From Planctomicrobium sp. (GTDB taxonomy: Bacteria; Planctomycetota; Planctomycetia; Planctomycetales; Planctomycetaceae), in contig JABJMI010000364.1 of the NCBI GenBank assembly GCA_018659505.1, positions 1 to 6,747 on the forward strand: a stretch of DNA of 6,747 nucleotides. The letters run 5' to 3'. How positions within the stretch are numbered: position 1 is the stretch's first letter; each line of letters starts with the position of its first letter. Made by a program: the position numbers and the translations under genes. Under the pieces are notes generated by a model. That model was not told where the DNA came from. It ran no database searches and saw only the letters and a list, made by a program, of their open reading frames with translations. Shown piece after piece: positions 6,220 to 6,747 of the stretch.

Positions 6220-6747
6220 ACATCGGAGCGATTCTTTTCGAGCCGACATCTGTTGTTAGACAGACATGTGCATTGAAGCTTTCGTAAATGAGTTGATTCT
6301 TGATCTGCTGATGCTCGGGAGAATCCCAGAGATCGTTAAATTCCCAAGGGTCTTCTTGTAAATCGTAGAGCTCTCCCAAGTCCTTATCATGGTACATGCA
6401 AAGCTTATATCTGTCGGTGCGGTGCATCGTTCCGTATGTTCCTGTCCCGCCTGTGAAGTGTGGATCGAGAGCATCGAAGTATTCGCAACGAACGTAATCA
6501 CGATGATGCTCTGAAGATGAATTGCCTTCAAGAATAGGGAGCAGCGAATTCCCTTGGAAGTAGTCCGGTTTTTCGACTTGTGCCAAATCAAGGATCGTGG
6601 CGGACATATCTAAGAGTTCGACCAATGCGTCGCTGCGCAGATTTTGTTTGAATTTGCCCGGTGCATGGAAGATGAGTGGAACGCGCACAAGTCCTTCATA
6701 AAAGCGACAACCTTTATACATAAGACCATGATCACCGAGTGTCTCTC
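6218..6747 (-). CDS. Sulfatase, C-terminal part (5' end outside the window)
   Basis: The last 175 codons of a type I (formylglycine) sulfatase, which removes sulfate esters, in planctomycetes mostly from algal polysaccharides. The frame stays open to the window edge: codons upstream of the first in-frame ATG (6721) read ETLGDHGL, giving the family's GDHG metal-site motif (6725-6736). YKG follows, with the sulfate-binding Lys at 6713-6715, then YEGLVRVPLIF. The ATG at 6721 is therefore internal, not a start. Further family marks are VELLDMSATILDLA and, near the end, ELYDLQEDPWEFNDLW, the usual C-terminal subdomain in which the chain packs back on the catalytic domain. The C-terminus is complete (stop at 6218-6220). 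The N-terminal half, including the C/SxPxR site that becomes formylglycine and any signal peptide, is not in the window, so export and substrate cannot be judged. It converges with the small exported protein, with 38 bases between the stop codons. Confidence 0.92.
   Translation of the reverse strand, partial: ETLGDHGLMYKGCRFYEGLVRVPLIFHAPGKFKQNLRSDALVELLDMSATILDLAQVEKPDYFQGNSLLPILEGNSSSEHHRDYVRCEYFDALDPHFTGGTGTYGTMHRTDRYKLCMYHDKDLGELYDLQEDPWEFNDLWDSPEHQQIKNQLIYESFNAHVCLTTDVGSKRIAPM

Noticed and set aside
6719..6721. ATG at 6721 as the start of a short sulfatase-like protein
   Set aside because: The frame continues upstream with the conserved sulfatase residues ETLGDHGL to the window edge, so this Met is internal to a longer gene rather than the start of a truncated one.
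1..6747. CRISPR array, tRNA or rRNA gene, insertion sequence, toxin-antitoxin or phage-defence cassette
   Set aside because: No regularly spaced repeats, clover-leaf-like sequence, transposase, terminal inverted repeats or small paired genes were seen. The helicase stands without nuclease or methylase partners, so a defence role is not supported.

Overview
The window looks like ordinary chromosome from a planctomycete, most likely of the Gimesia/Rubinisphaera/Thalassoglobus kind. This is inferred from the gene set: a sulfatase, a secreted endonuclease/exonuclease/phosphatase (EEP) protein, a large Ski2-like helicase with an acidic linker, and a small secreted protein with an LxGxW start. Base composition is moderate (near 50% G+C by eye). 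There is no rRNA, tRNA, CRISPR array, insertion sequence or phage gene, and the genus cannot be fixed from sequence alone.

Layout: 1-130 is a short non-coding tail with a weak terminator-like hairpin. A secreted EEP-fold hydrolase (131-1012, minus) follows. Upstream of it on the same strand is an M3-family oligoendopeptidase F (1084-2892, minus), and a strong intrinsic terminator sits in the 71-base gap between them. A 221-base divergent intergenic region (2893-3113) separates the peptidase from a plus-strand Ski2-like DExH helicase (3114-5639, TTG start). A small exported protein of unknown function (about 5673-6179, plus) lies 33 bases downstream of the helicase and is probably co-transcribed with it. 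A weak terminator precedes the convergent 3' end of a sulfatase (6218-6747, minus), whose N-terminal part, including the catalytic formylglycine site, lies outside the window.

Functionally the genes do not form one obvious pathway. The peptidase and helicase are cytosolic housekeeping-type enzymes (peptide turnover and nucleic-acid remodelling). The EEP protein and the 168-residue protein carry export signals, and the sulfatase belongs to the family planctomycetes use to desulfate polysaccharides. I found no convincing new system. The items most worth a second look are the uncharacterised acidic linker and C-terminal region of the helicase, the repeat-rich divergent promoter region, the terminator pressed against the ribosome binding site of the EEP gene, and the unknown secreted protein linked to the helicase.
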